Assembly (NCBI GenBank): GCA_030407085.1
Contig: CM059585.1
Location: 68,994,501-69,058,500, forward strand
Origin: Trichopria drosophilae
Lineage: Eukaryota; Arthropoda; Insecta; Hymenoptera; Diapriidae
Direction: 5' to 3'
Length of the DNA stretch: 64,000 nt
Below the pieces are notes generated by a model, which saw only the letters and a program-made list of their open reading frames with translations, was not told where the DNA came from and ran no database searches. Position 1 is the first letter of the stretch. Each line of letters starts with the position of its first letter. Positions 34,188-45,152 of this stretch are shown piece by piece. A program made the position numbers and the translations under genes.

Positions 34188-34955
34188 TAGCTGAAGACCT
34201 GGAACTCGACATCAGTGATCCTTTTCACCAGGATTTCTGAACATAGTATTTGCGACTACCCTTTTAAGACCGGGCACAAATATTTTAGCTGATAAAAAGC
34301 AATCATATGATAAAGAAAAGAATTTTTAATCCTTGAAATGGTGATGGTAAAACTGACATATGTAATTGTTTTGGATACAGTTTTAAATTAAATAAAAAGA
34401 GCTGTTTAAGAAAATATAAGGAAATGTTTATCATAAATGGAGACTATTTAAATAAAAACATATATTCATTCCATATATTTAAAATTAGTGTACAATTTTA
34501 AATAAAATAACATAAATTTATTTATTTATTTATTATGACAACATAAATTGTAAGCGAATAATTAATATTTTCTTATTTGATTTTTCCTACTTGAAATATC
34601 TCTTCAAATTTGTTGTTTGGTAATTTTTTAATAATATGTCTCCAGAGATGTAATTTATGTGCTCTTAAAAGCACAATTTGATCTATGGTACCTCTAATTT
34701 CGAAGTTTAGTAAATTTGACTTGAAATTTTGCGTTAATTTATGATGTTCGTGCATAAATAACGGTGAATAAAAGGTAGTACTGTGTGAAAATATGTTATA
34801 AAAAATTGAAGAAGATACATTGTAAGCATTCAACTGGCCAACAATTTCGGAAAAACCTTCATAGCAATAAAAAGTGAAGTCCAACATTGCTGCCTATGAG
34901 ATCACACAAAACTGGGATCTGCTTGAAGCATAGCTTGAAGCACCTTCTTCGGTTT
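34188..34955. other. Gene-free AT-rich stretch
   Basis: A TTTA-repeat lies near 34518-34533. The minus-strand frame 34573-34887 (104 residues) has no domain I recognise. Confidence 0.45.
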
Positions 34956-34959
34956 GGAA

Positions 34960-35330
34960 TTGTGTGAACGGTTTGACATCTTCTGTTAGCCTCGCCAGTG
35001 ACAAAATTGAAATTTTATAGCTTCTGAAATTCTACGAAAATGTAAGAAATCTTTTCTCAAATGTTATGTTGAAACGATCTTGAAAATGCATTTTTTTAAT
35101 TTACAAAAGATTCTGCATACCAGATTTATGAGCTAAAAGAAATCGAAAATGATTAAAAACAAGTGTGAACAACCGTAAGAATTTGAATCATTTCTCATAA
35201 TGTCACATGTTGTTATTATTTTCAGCTCTAAAGTTCATCCAGCTTCGTGCATGTTTAAAATTTTTTAAGCATTTCCTGGCATTTTGAGTATGAAATGTAC
35301 TAGAAATATTTTACAGAAATAAATTAACCC
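34960..35330 (+). repeat. Copy 1 of the 35/39-kb dispersed repeat
   Basis: Diverged relative of 38880-39240 (same orientation) and 39290-39640 (inverted). Shared blocks include a TTCTGAAA stretch, GAAATCGAAAA(T)TGATTA and a TTATT(A)TTTTCAGCTC-like block followed by TTC(A/T)TCCAGCTT. Confidence 0.65.
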
Positions 35331-35359
35331 ATTGAGTCACGCATTTTTCCATTTGTCCA

Positions 35360-35530
35360 ATTTAGCTGAAAATTGTTACTCGGGGGTTTTCGGAGTCGCT
35401 GATTATTAATCCTAAGTTATTTTTTCGAAATTCAAGATGGCAGATTGAATATGACAGACAAAAATTTAAGATGTAATTCTATTTGGACGAAATTTGTTAC
35501 TCGGGTAGTTTTAAAAATCTCAAATCTAAT
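35360..35530. repeat. ~121-bp minisatellite, second locus
   Basis: GTTACTCGGGGGTTTTCGG near 35368 and GTTACTCGGGTAGTTTT near 35491, about 123 bp apart. Matches the units at 25.74-26.10 kb. Confidence 0.75.
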
Positions 35531-36338
35531 ATAACACGTGCACATTGTAAAATATTACTCTATTTGAACGATATCCGGTATTCCGACAATTTTCAGATAG
35601 CTGATCGTAAATGCGATGTTACCCTAGTGGAAAAATATATGTGTGAAGGATTATGTACAAATTGAAGCAAATTGTATGCCACATATATATAATAAATAAT
35701 TCTAATATGTCATCATTCGCCGATTGTTTATAAGTATTTACTATAAGGAAAATCACACAAAATTGAAATAATCTAGATTAATGGTCATAAATAAATTACT
35801 AGCAAATACTGTTTCCATAAAAAAATGTCGAAAACCTTTAAGAAGAGAAATGAGTTGTCGGAAACCTCAAGTTTCGCTAAAAACGACAAGCGAATGCAGA
35901 ACACTTATCTATAATGTTACCGAATAAATTGCGAAGGAGATGTGCTCAATGTAGCACTAAAAATAATGAATATAGAGCTCAATTTATGTGCAAAGTTTCC
36001 CGTTGTGCTTGATATTTAAATAAAACTGTTTTATTTTTTATTGCATATCATAAATGAATAAATAAGTATTAGCATGATTAAATTAAAATATTAAAATTTT
36101 TTTTTAAATTGTTAAAATTTAAAAATTTAAAAACTAAAAAAATTTAAAAAAATAAAAAAGGGACTTAAAATCGGACTGAGGAACATCCACGTAGTGAGTC
36201 TTGGATGCCCTGGAAACTTATATGAAGTTTTAGAGTATTCAATGCGTAATATCTAAAGGGCAAAGGTAAAGTCATGGAAAAAATGCAGAAAATAGGTAAA
36301 GCTTAATTCATTATATATTCCTGAATCCTAATACATCT
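35531..36338. other. Gene-free AT-rich stretch
   Basis: Poly(A)/poly(T)-rich sequence near 36085-36160; no gene seen. Confidence 0.45.
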
Positions 36339-36533
36339 GTGGAAAGTGTCAGTGTACTAAATTTGATTATTTATTCGTTTTATTCGTTTCGCGGATCTTG
36401 CTTCTTCGTTTTCGGCGTTGCTCCTTCTTCTTATTGGCTCGGTAATTTCTTGCCCATTCATCTAGCGCTTCGAAGTTGGATTTTATACTACAGTATCTGT
36501 CTCCGAAGTGGAGCTGGTACTTACTACCGGGCC

Positions 36534-37097
36534 TCACTTTACCTGTGAGGGGTGGCTTAACTTGCCGAATCTCTCGAAGGATCTTCGTAGCCTGGGATCT
36601 CTCTCGGAAACTCCCGTTTGAAACGGTCTTGGGTCCGGAGGCTTCTGGAACGGATAGACCCGTAACTTCCAGGCTGGAGCCTTGTCTGGTATAAACTCCA
36701 CTCGGGGACGTCGTCTGTAAACCCTTTCAAGAGTAGTTTCTTGCAATGCTGGTGTACGTGGTTTCGTCTCAGCTCTTCGACCCTCTGGTATACGAATTCG
36801 TTTATTCTCAGGAATCCGCACCACACTCCTGATTCTGGCCTTACGAAAGGTGTCGAGTACTGGAAGTGGCTGGATTATTGCCTTTGCCTCCGTTTCTTTT
36901 ACACTTCTGTCCAACTTTTCGCAAATTGTGCAGCGTGGTGTGCACGGCCAGACAGAAGCCTGAGTCGGTGGCTCAAAGACGTCTTCCTCGTAACTAAGGA
37001 CCACTGGTGGACGTTTACGCTCCTGGATGCGCTGTGCTGACCTAGCCCTTATTGAAGTGCGAACGTGTTCCAAAGCGTTGACTCGTCCTGCCTCCAT
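36534..37097 (-). CDS. Small Arg-rich protein of element B, 187 residues
   Basis: Intact frame starting MEAGRVNALEHVRTSIRARS. A possible metal-binding cluster (CTPRCTICEK, residues 52-61) and a long basic, Pro-rich second half (RRRPRVEFIPDKAPAWKLRV) can be seen. The stop follows CAG/GTAAAGTG, a good splice-donor sequence, and a second open frame continues downstream to about 36366, ending in a strongly basic tail (KKKEQRRKRRSKIRE), so the protein may be longer after splicing or a frameshift. The plan (Arg-rich start, Pro-rich middle, basic end) matches the element A protein, but sequence similarity is weak. Function unknown; nucleic-acid binding is likely from charge. Confidence 0.5.
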   Translation of the reverse strand: MEAGRVNALEHVRTSIRARSAQRIQERKRPPVVLSYEEDVFEPPTQASVWPCTPRCTICEKLDRSVKETEAKAIIQPLPVLDTFRKARIRSVVRIPENKRIRIPEGRRAETKPRTPALQETTLERVYRRRPRVEFIPDKAPAWKLRVYPFQKPPDPRPFQTGVSERDPRLRRSFERFGKLSHPSQVK

Positions 37098-37359
37098 AAT
37101 GGACTACCGAAGTCTGTGCAGAACCCAGCCATCATGTCGATTATATAGAATATTCTTAACACGGCTACTTATGATTGGCGGATATCAGAGTAGAGGGGAG
37201 AACGTACTCCTATTGGCGTTGATTCCTATCGCGACGTATTTCAGCTGCACTCTATCCGTTGGACGTTGATTGATTTGCTACTGTCCTATCAGGACGCCGC
37301 TGAATCCGATGCGCCAGTTATGGTACGACCTGTTGCGATTCTCTTCTTTTTGAAAGACA

Positions 37360-37603
37360 CCTCTAGCAGAGGACCTTGTTTCCGGAGACTCGTAGCGACA
37401 AACCTAAACAAGGTGCCGTTTCTTGTAGGCTTCTCTAGCAGAGAGCACAACACTCTGCAGACCAGGCTTTAGTTCTTACAGAACTGATCTGGGTCTTAGA
37501 TGCTCTGGTACGTGGATGTCGATCGTAAGCTCTAACAGAGCCACTTTCGGTTTCCGGCAGCATACGAATAGTTAATCCCCCGCTTTAAGCCCTGAAAAGG
37601 GCT
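37360..37603 (-). other. Array of short perfect hairpins in element B
   Basis: Inverted repeats in order (plus strand): CCTCT-AGC-AGAGG (37360-37372), TCTCT-AGC-AGAGA (37432-37444), AGTTCT-TAC-AGAACT (37471-37485) flanked by an outer CCAG/CTGG pair, GCTCT-AAC-AGAGC (37529-37541), AGCCCT-GAAA-AGGGCT (37588-37603). On the minus strand three loops read GCT or GTT inside CTGCT/CTGTT contexts, as in element A. Confidence 0.78.
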
Positions 37604-38399
37604 GATAGATGAGATTCTTCCAACGGTGCCTGGGAGTTCTTCTACTGTAGTCGGATTGTATTCGGATAATTTGTTCGGACCTCTTTCACCGTCTTGTTCG
37701 GTTCCGTCCTGGGCGTAGCTGCCTCTCTGGCTGAACCTTAGCTTTTCGATGTTGACGGGCTCCTTGCTCCGGGATTTCCTTATTGTTGCTTATTTATTAT
37801 TAGACTCCTTGTTGTTGCTCCGATCGATGCTCCGGGAGAATTGAACTGCGTGTCGCGAGACCCCGGTATAACTACTTTACCCTAGACCAACGTCGCACCA
37901 ATCAGCGCGTTACGCAACCGCGAGCGCTGCGCCAATCAGGACATAGTGGCCTGCCGCCGCGAAAGCCGCTCGGCAACACTGTTTCCTCGTTACTCCGTTT
38001 TCCCGCACTTTTTAGTAAACCTACTTATTGCACGTGAGTTTCTTTTGATAAAACGGCTTCATCACTGATTTTACTCGAACCTTATCCTCGCAAAATAATA
38101 TCATTTATTATTTCGCAGCATCTACGGTGAATTTTCTCTCTCCCGGAGAGTTTCGGTTACGTGCCGTTTCGTATAGAAACTTCTCGTGTTCCTTTTCTGT
38201 TTGGCGGATTTCTTTCGAAGCGACTTATTTAATTAGTTATTATCGTCGTGGATCCGTGACTCCATTTTAATCATGTTTTTTTTTACTTTTTAAGATCACT
38301 TAATCTCGCTTTTCATTTTGTGATTAAGTACACAATATTGTCAAGAACAAGGCATTATTGTGCGGTCTGTCTCCCTGGTACGCGCTTTGGTTGGAGTTT

Positions 38400-38700
38400 G
38401 TTTCAGGATTTGTGATCAGCGACCCCAGAAACTACCAAATAACAAGTATTGTCCAAATAGAATTATATTTTAAATTTGTGACCGCCGTATTGGATTCGTC
38501 ATTATGAATATCGCAAATGAGCCTCGGATTCGTAATCATAGACCCCGAAAACACTCGAGTACCAAATTTTGTCCAAATACAGTTATATTTAACATTTTTA
38601 TCCGCCATTTTAGATCAGCCATTTTTAATTCCAATAAACTAACCATGTATTCGTAATCAGCTACACCAAAAACCTCTATGAAAAAATTTTCAGACAAAAA
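38400..38700. repeat. ~121-bp minisatellite, third locus (inverted)
   Basis: Three diverged units in the opposite orientation to the first locus, recognisable by GTAATCA(G/T)....ACCCCGAAAAC and ATTTTGTCCAAATA blocks near 38415, 38530 and 38650. Confidence 0.7.
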
Positions 38701-38879
38701 TAATGGGAGGTTTTCTTAAAACGGCATTTATTCGAGAAAAAATTCATTTTTTAGCTTGTTTTTTTAATAAAAATTGTATTATTAGCTATACAGGGGAAAC
38801 AATTTTTTCCAGTTCCACTGGCAGGTCCTGTTTAACACGAAATAGTCCACCTCGTTGGATTCGGTACTCGTTACCGTAA

Positions 38880-39240
38880 GAAACTATTGAAGTGTAGGTG
38901 GGAACAGCTGAGCGAACTTGGTGTCTTGACAGCACTTCTACAAAATCCTTGCTGGAAAAAATTGAATTTTTGAAGGTTCTGAAAAATTATTGGAACGTAA
39001 CTAATAATATCCCAAATGTAATGTTCAGTACTCTTTGGAGAATGTTTTTTAATTTTCAATAGAATCTCTGTACTTGACTTATGGAAGAAAGGAAATCGAA
39101 AATTGATTAGCAGAAACTGTGAGCAATCTAAAAATTTTAATCTTTTATCTTAATATGATATATTTTTATTATTTCGAGCTCCCAGGTTCTTCCAGCTTTA
39201 TCTATTTGTATTTCTTGTAGCCTTCTCTGTCATGGAAATC
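38880..39240 (+). repeat. Copy 2 of the dispersed repeat; left arm of a palindrome
   Basis: Forms an inverted pair with 39290-39640 around a spacer of about 50 bp centred near 39265. Shared blocks include AGGTTCTGAAAAATTATTG (GTAGCTTCTGAAAATTTATTG in the partner) and GGAATCTCTGTAATTGACTT-like sequence. Confidence 0.72.
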
Positions 39241-39289
39241 CTGACAATCGACTGTAGAAGATAAATATATTAAGATATACTTTCATTAT

Positions 39290-39640
39290 GAAGAGTTGCG
39301 TATCACAATTTCATCGCAAATGCACTTCATGCTTGAAATGACAGAAAATATTTAAAAAAATGCAATTAGACAAAGATAGAAGAACTTCGGAGCTGGAAAT
39401 AAGAGCAGAATATATCATTACGTGAAAAGACTTAAATTCTTAATACGATAATTAGAAATGCTTCTACTCTTTTTTTCTTTTCACCTATAAGTCAATTACA
39501 GAGATTCCTTTCTAAATGAAAAAATATACTCCCAAGATCACTGAAAGATTATATTTCAGAAATGTTTACTTACTTTTCAATAAATTTTCAGAAGCTACAA
39601 AAAGTCTACCTTTTTAACAGCCAAGATGTTAGAAAACCAA
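39290..39640 (-). repeat. Copy 3 of the dispersed repeat; right arm of the palindrome
   Basis: Inverted partner of 38880-39240; also similar to 34960-35330. Substitutions are frequent, so the duplication is old. Confidence 0.72.
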
Positions 39641-39779
39641 TGTCAACAGACTAATCTCGTCAAGCTAAGTAGTATAAGGCTACCCATAGCCAGACTTAAA
39701 CACCCCCCACTCCTCCACCTTGAGGTAGGTCTGGCGCCAGACGGCACACGCGCCTTGAGATAGGTAAGGGTTTAATGAC

Positions 39780-40620
39780 TTCATAAAGAGGTGATAATGG
39801 TTATTAATGGCCAATTAATGTCAAAACAAGCAATAAATAATGTTAATAGGGTAATTAATCTCAAATAAATATTAATTTATGATCGTGAAAAAAAATGTCA
39901 GTAGTCTGGCATAAACAAAAACGTACGGGCACTCTTTGGCACGACGGTGAGGTAGGTCATAGTTCACCGACCTGATACACGAGTACTTCGTTGTTAATTG
40001 TTATTTAAACAAATAATAAAGACGATAATAAATATCGATGATTTGGTAATTAAAGTGAGATGAGTGGTGATAATGATGATTAATTGATAGTTTGCGTATA
40101 AACAAATAATAAAGACGGTAATAAATATCGATAATGACCTTGCGATAAACATATAGGTACGTGGGTCCCTTTGGCGAAAAGTTGAAGTAGATCACGGTTC
40201 AACGACCTTTCAACGGCTATGTATTAGTTTTCATTTTTTGTTATAATTAATAAACGGTAGAGCCGAGATCCCACTTCCTTCTATATCGTGTATGAATATT
40301 TACCTACACAACACTCCACTGACCTTTATATGTATAGATGTTGCGCACGTGTACCTCCACTTGCAGGTCGATACAAGAGACATAAATTTCTTACGCCGTC
40401 GTTGGAACGCACATGTGGCTTATATTCGAGAGACCCGGTTTTCTAAGAAAATTTTGAAGACGAGGGGAAGATAAGGTTCTAGAAGTAACCTAGAATAAGT
40501 TATGTGTAAAAAAATAATGTAGACTGTAATAAATTACGATAGCGGTCTTGCGACAATCAGATTTGTTCGACGCCCTTTGGCGAAAAGTTGAGGTAGGTCA
40601 TGTCGTATTATATTTTTCTT
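39780..40620. repeat. Degenerate long-unit repeat with a GTGAGGTAGGTCAT core
   Basis: A module CTTTGGC(G/A)AAAAGTTGA(G/A)GTAG followed by (G/A)TCA and GTTCA(A/C)CGACC occurs near 39930, 40170 and 40577. Between copies lies a repeated AAATAATAAAGACG(A/G)TAAT string followed by AAATATCGAT (40012 and 40107). Units are about 200-400 bp. No gene seen. Confidence 0.6.
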
Positions 40621-41105
40621 AGAAATCACTCAAAATACGAAAGAGGTTATACGATGTCTTCCTATGAACTTCAAATGGGATGAAAAGCGACTGAAGAGAT
40701 TACGTAATATTATGTGCTTACCTTGTTGTCTTAAATTAAAAATTATTTTTATTTTTATTATTATTTTTATTATTATCACTAATAAATCGAATATCAAAAA
40801 CAATTTCGCTTACATTGCTAATTTTTCTTAAGTAATGAGAAAACTATTTTAAACTGTTTTACAAAATTTACATTTTTACAGATTTGTTAGACTTTATGCT
40901 TTGTATCCAAAAGGAAGCGAATATCTAGTCGAAATGTGACGCCTTTTTTTAAAACTATTTCGGTTCGCCGTATCGCACTGAATCGAATTTTTATTTTTAG
41001 TGGTGTAGTAGCAGTAGTGGTAGTAGTAGTAGTACTAATATAAGTATCATTTGCCATGATTAGCTGATAAATCGAGTCGAAATTGATTTTGTTTCCATTT
41101 TCGTA
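40621..41105. other. Gene-free stretch with simple repeats
   Basis: TTATTTTTATTATTATT-type sequence near 40745-40782 and a GTAGTAGTAGTAGTA run near 41003-41037. Confidence 0.6.
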
Positions 41106-43446
41106 ATTTTACGAAATCCCCTTAACCTTACACGTATCGGAGTATTTCCCGTTATTAGTTTGTATGCGATAAGCATAAAATTTAGGACCTCCCGAGATAA
41201 AAGTTTGAATGTAAGAACCTGGACCGTAAACCGCTAATTCATCAGTCATATCAAAATAAAGTACGCGACGGTCCAATTTTTCTAGGTAGCTATAGAGTTT
41301 CAGGCGAACTTGAGCTGTCCTGTAAGCCGCTAACACGACGTTTGTGCAGTTTGACGATGATGATGTTTCAAGCCTGTCAACCCAATTTAGAAACAAGACT
41401 TTTTCGTTAACGGGGAGAATACGCGGACCTCTTTCGCAACATCTGAAAAAATGTCAAGTAATTCTTCTGGAGTAGTAATGATCTCGGTTCGCTGCAAATT
41501 TTCACGCTGACCCAATTTCCCCAAAATGAATTTAAGCATAACTTGGCGACCGAACGTAACCCCGGGTTTTTTAAAATATTATTTTTGTCCAGTTTTATTC
41601 CTTGAGCCCGTTCATACAATTCTATGTACATGTTTTTTGACGTTTCGTCTATACACTCTGCCGGCCATCCGCTTGCTTCCTGTTTGATTTTTAAAAACGG
41701 GCCTCCTTCTTGTGTTTGTGGATTATACTGCGTTATTTTGTACTGCCAAATTTCTAATATTTCACAAACGTGGTATCCCTTTTTAATGGCTTTTTTTAAC
41801 TCGTCGGCTACCCACGTCCCTGTCAATATTCGGTCGGATTCAGCATCGTGTGTACGGTCGGTTGGCGATTCATTATCGCAGCAGCTTCCACAAAGGGGGA
41901 ACAACAAGCGAGAATTCATCTCTAACGGGAGGACTGCATGATACAGATTTCTGGGTGGTAGTATTCTACACATAACAAGTCCTTCGACCCCGTCTAAACT
42001 AATAGTCTCTTTCAGACTCGTGATTGTCGCGCATTCCTGTCCGACATAAACGGTAGGATGACCTACGGGAAAACGACCGGTTTTACAAATGTAAGGGTAA
42101 TGTGAACAGACATCTACGTATTTGATTTTTTCGTCATTTTTTACGGTATAGTACGTTGCCGTATTATCCGTCCGTCCGCCAAAAAATGCGTCTCGCAGCA
42201 AGTTCCTCATCTGTTCGTTTTTCATGGTTGAAATCACACTCCCATTTTTCGATGAGAGTATAACCATTTGACCGAATGAAACGTGATATGGATTGTGTAT
42301 TTGCGTACACTTTGTTGAAACTTTCGCCTGTAGCGAAATTTGGTTTGTCTCTCAACTCTGAGAAACACCGTGGATAACCGTGATAAAAACAACCGTGGAA
42401 TTGAAATACGCATTTTCTAGATTCAGATGTATCGTTAACGTCTGGTTGTAAATAGCCATCTACCAGTGGACCTTCGGGTAGACGATATTCACGACCACGA
42501 CCTGCATGCACAATTTCACGACCGAATAACTTCTCGCACCAAAGAAGCCACTCTATCGCGACCTTCGATTGGTGATTACACCTCCTATAGCTGTTACCCG
42601 GAGGTAAAAGACGAATCGTGTTTAGTTTCAAAAAATTGTTTCGATATACCTGAGAACACGCGGACGCAATGGTTACGGCTTCACTAAAGGGACAAACGTT
42701 ACTTTTCTGGATAAATATTTTACGGAAAGCAACACACGTTCTACGCAAAATATGTACGTCCATCTTACAGTACACTTCTATATCGCGTTTCAAGTCGAAT
42801 ACGTCACCTCTCCTAGGACACGTGTTGTACCACTTATAAAAGTTGTCCCTTTCGTCAGGAGACATTTGTTCGGGCGCGTAAAACTTAGCATCGGGAAACG
42901 GGCCTCCGTAATCTTTATTTTTTAATGTATTAAAAAGATGTGGGAAGTATCCCTTTTTCGCTACTGTCGGAAGACCAAATGCTTTCGGTAAAGCACTTAA
43001 TTTCATTTGAAAATAATTTAAACTATCTATGAATATTGTATATTGAAATTAAATTTTTATAATGCTTTTACGTTCCAGATGACGTTGGCTTACACGTTTT
43101 ATTAAAGACTTTTTCGAGTTCGACTAAACGCCGAAGAAGAAACTGTGAATAAAAACCTTTTGTGTTATGCGCTATACAGACGATTTTAGAAAAAGCAGAT
43201 TTCTCACGAACCACAATTTCCAACAATTCCTTAACGGGGTCATGTTAAACACGTATTCGTGCATTCCACAAAAATTGTATATTTGGTCGATATTTGGAGA
43301 ATCTATGTACTCCTCGCATACTTGATGCGCTACGCAAAGATTTACGATATGGAGATTGACCTCAGAATTACCCCGATACACTTCGTCTTGACGAGTTTCA
43401 AAATCGTAAAATATAAACAATATTCCAGGATGATTCCTATCTTTTG

Positions 43447-43463
43447 ACTTTATTATGTTACTT

Positions 43464-43494
<31 letters not shown>

Positions 43495-43590
43495 CATTAT
43501 TACTACTACTAACACTATTAACGTGGCTGTTTGTTTTGCTGCTACCTGCGTAGTTTGCGGAGGATGAAAAAGAAGAAGAATTGCTAATGA
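43447..43590. repeat. (TAC)n-rich trinucleotide tract inside the polymerase gene
   Basis: Imperfect TAC/TAT triplets that encode a poly-Ser insertion between the zinc-ribbon region and exonuclease motif I. It is likely to be length-variable. Confidence 0.8.
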
Positions 43591-44804
43591 TGCTGACGGT
43601 TGTTTTTTTTGTAACAATTTGCTGCATGAAGCAATGCTGGTTCAGATCGTATTGAATTTTGCAGCGTCTGCATTTTCCAAGCCCGCACACATATTTAGAA
43701 TTTATACATTTGTGACAATACATGCAAATTTTTATATAATCGCATATGGTGCGCACTTCTTTTCCTAATTTCGAATAAGATCCAGGAGCGCGATGTCTAC
43801 GGAAACAGTCTGCATTATAAAAATCTCGATTGCAACTATTACAGTGAAACGAATTATCGGATTTACACTGATGGGAAGTTGGTCGTGCATATCGCTTGTT
43901 GCAATGATGACAATATCCTTTATATTTCCCCCACCATCCCCGTCAAATTTGTAATCATTGAGAAATGATTCGCTTCTGCATGGTACAATATATTTATTGT
44001 ATCACCGTTGAACACATCGATTTCTCGTCGACCGTCAAATATTAGATCTTCAGACTCGCCAATGCCGTTACTGTCGTATATTACGAGAGCTATATTTTTA
44101 TTTTTATAATAACGTTGAAATTCCTGAAATTGGAGAGTTGAACATCCACTTTCAGGAATTTGCACGTTAGCTTCGCGTATAATTCTATGTGCTCGTTCTA
44201 ATTAGAGGGTATTGTGGCTGCAGATCCTTTTCCATATTCTCCGCCACTCATCGGCGGAAATTATCGTCTTTTGCAAAAACCATTCACCCACTGCAAGCAC
44301 TCTTGCAAAACAGATGTTGTCACTATTGCTAATAGTAACGATTGATTTGCTTCGAAAAACCGCTTTACTAATAAAGCTATTATTATCGCGACCACGAGGA
44401 ATACGTACATGATGTACCTCGATTTGAAGAGCGTCATTTAGATTGAAATTGAAAGCGCTTTACGCTACGGAGTTTATTACATTGAATACGTCTTTGACGT
44501 TAAAATTAGTTATTGTACGAAAGGATATACCGGCAGGCTTTGGGAATGTATCAGAATTAAACGTTGATCCTATCAAGTCGGAATGACTATCCAATTTATT
44601 ATTAAAAATATGGTCCGTTACAATTTTTTACAGTTCATTTATCGCGTCCTCCAAATAAACGGCGGGGTTCACATTATCTGTAGGTGGTATTATCCGAAAC
44701 TGAATTTCGCGACCCGATAGTTGAAAACGTTTATAGAAACGTTCGAAATTGTATAGGATATGTAGTTTACTTGTATTGTGCGCTAACGCTGTTGAATACG
44801 ATGA

Positions 44805-44900
44805 TACTGATGATGGTGATGATGATGCTGATGGCGATAACCCTCTATCTGGAATCGGATTATTCTTTTCTTCTTCTTCTTCTTTCTCGTCGTCAGTATC
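44805..44900. repeat. GAT- and TTC-triplet tract encoding acidic/Ser runs
   Basis: GATGATACTGATGATGGTGA and (TTC)n blocks; on the minus strand these encode the acidic and Ser-rich N-terminal segment of the polymerase. Confidence 0.8.
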
Positions 44901-45152
44901 AGCAGTATATGGTGCATTGTACTTGTTGCAACTATTTTGGCTGTCCTCCCTATCGTCATCGTTGTCCTCCTCTTCATAATCAGCTTCGTAAGTCCCGATA
45001 CTACCTGTATCATAACTAGTAGTGCTGATGTTGCTGGAACGACGACCGCTAAGGTTTGGAGTCCGTTCTGCATCTTAAATCAATATTCATTATTTATATG
45101 ATCAGAGAATTAATAAGATGTGAAGAGTATAGAGTAAGACTTATACTTTTAC

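Larger units (their letters stand above)
36366..38150 (-). mobile_element. Element B: relative of element A (minus strand)
   Basis: Read on the minus strand it has the same order of parts as element A: inverted CCAAT boxes (ATTGG, near 37928 and 37905 on the reverse strand), a hairpin array (37603 down to 37360), a second CCAAT pair (near 37211 and 37176), a TATA box (TTCTATATAA at 37150-37141) and a ~190-residue ORF starting at 37097 with an Arg-rich start. Ends and target duplication could not be fixed, so coordinates are approximate. Confidence 0.55.
41109..45073 (-). pseudogene. Polinton/Maverick-type protein-primed DNA polymerase B (broken)
   Basis: A family-B polymerase of the protein-primed type (DNA_pol_B_2), as in Polintons/Mavericks and related adintoviruses. 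From the N-terminus (45073, minus) come an acidic and Ser-rich region, the block GREIQFRIIPPTDN, a conserved VHHVRIPRGRDN block, Cys/His zinc-ribbon clusters (43920-43690), exonuclease motif I (YDFE, residues 117-120 of the 43756 frame), a damaged motif II (AHNTKGFYSQ, with Tyr for the usual Asp), and motif III (YCKMD, residues 79-83 of the 43006 frame). Polymerase motif A (DVCSHYP, residues 52-58) and motif B (KLCLNSFWG) are in the 42267 frame. Motif C in the 41396 frame reads YFDMTDE rather than YxDTDS. At least two nonsense codons (near 44463 and 44204) and several frameshifts are present, so it is inactive. Confidence 0.85.

Noticed and set aside
36351..38336. Exact ends of element B from TGTACT...AGTACA
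   Set aside because: A 6-bp inverted pair is found, but no target duplication flanks it and the element A ends do not resemble it; it may be chance.
39830..40620. CRISPR-like array
   Set aside because: Repeats are long, degenerate and irregularly spaced, and the DNA is eukaryotic.
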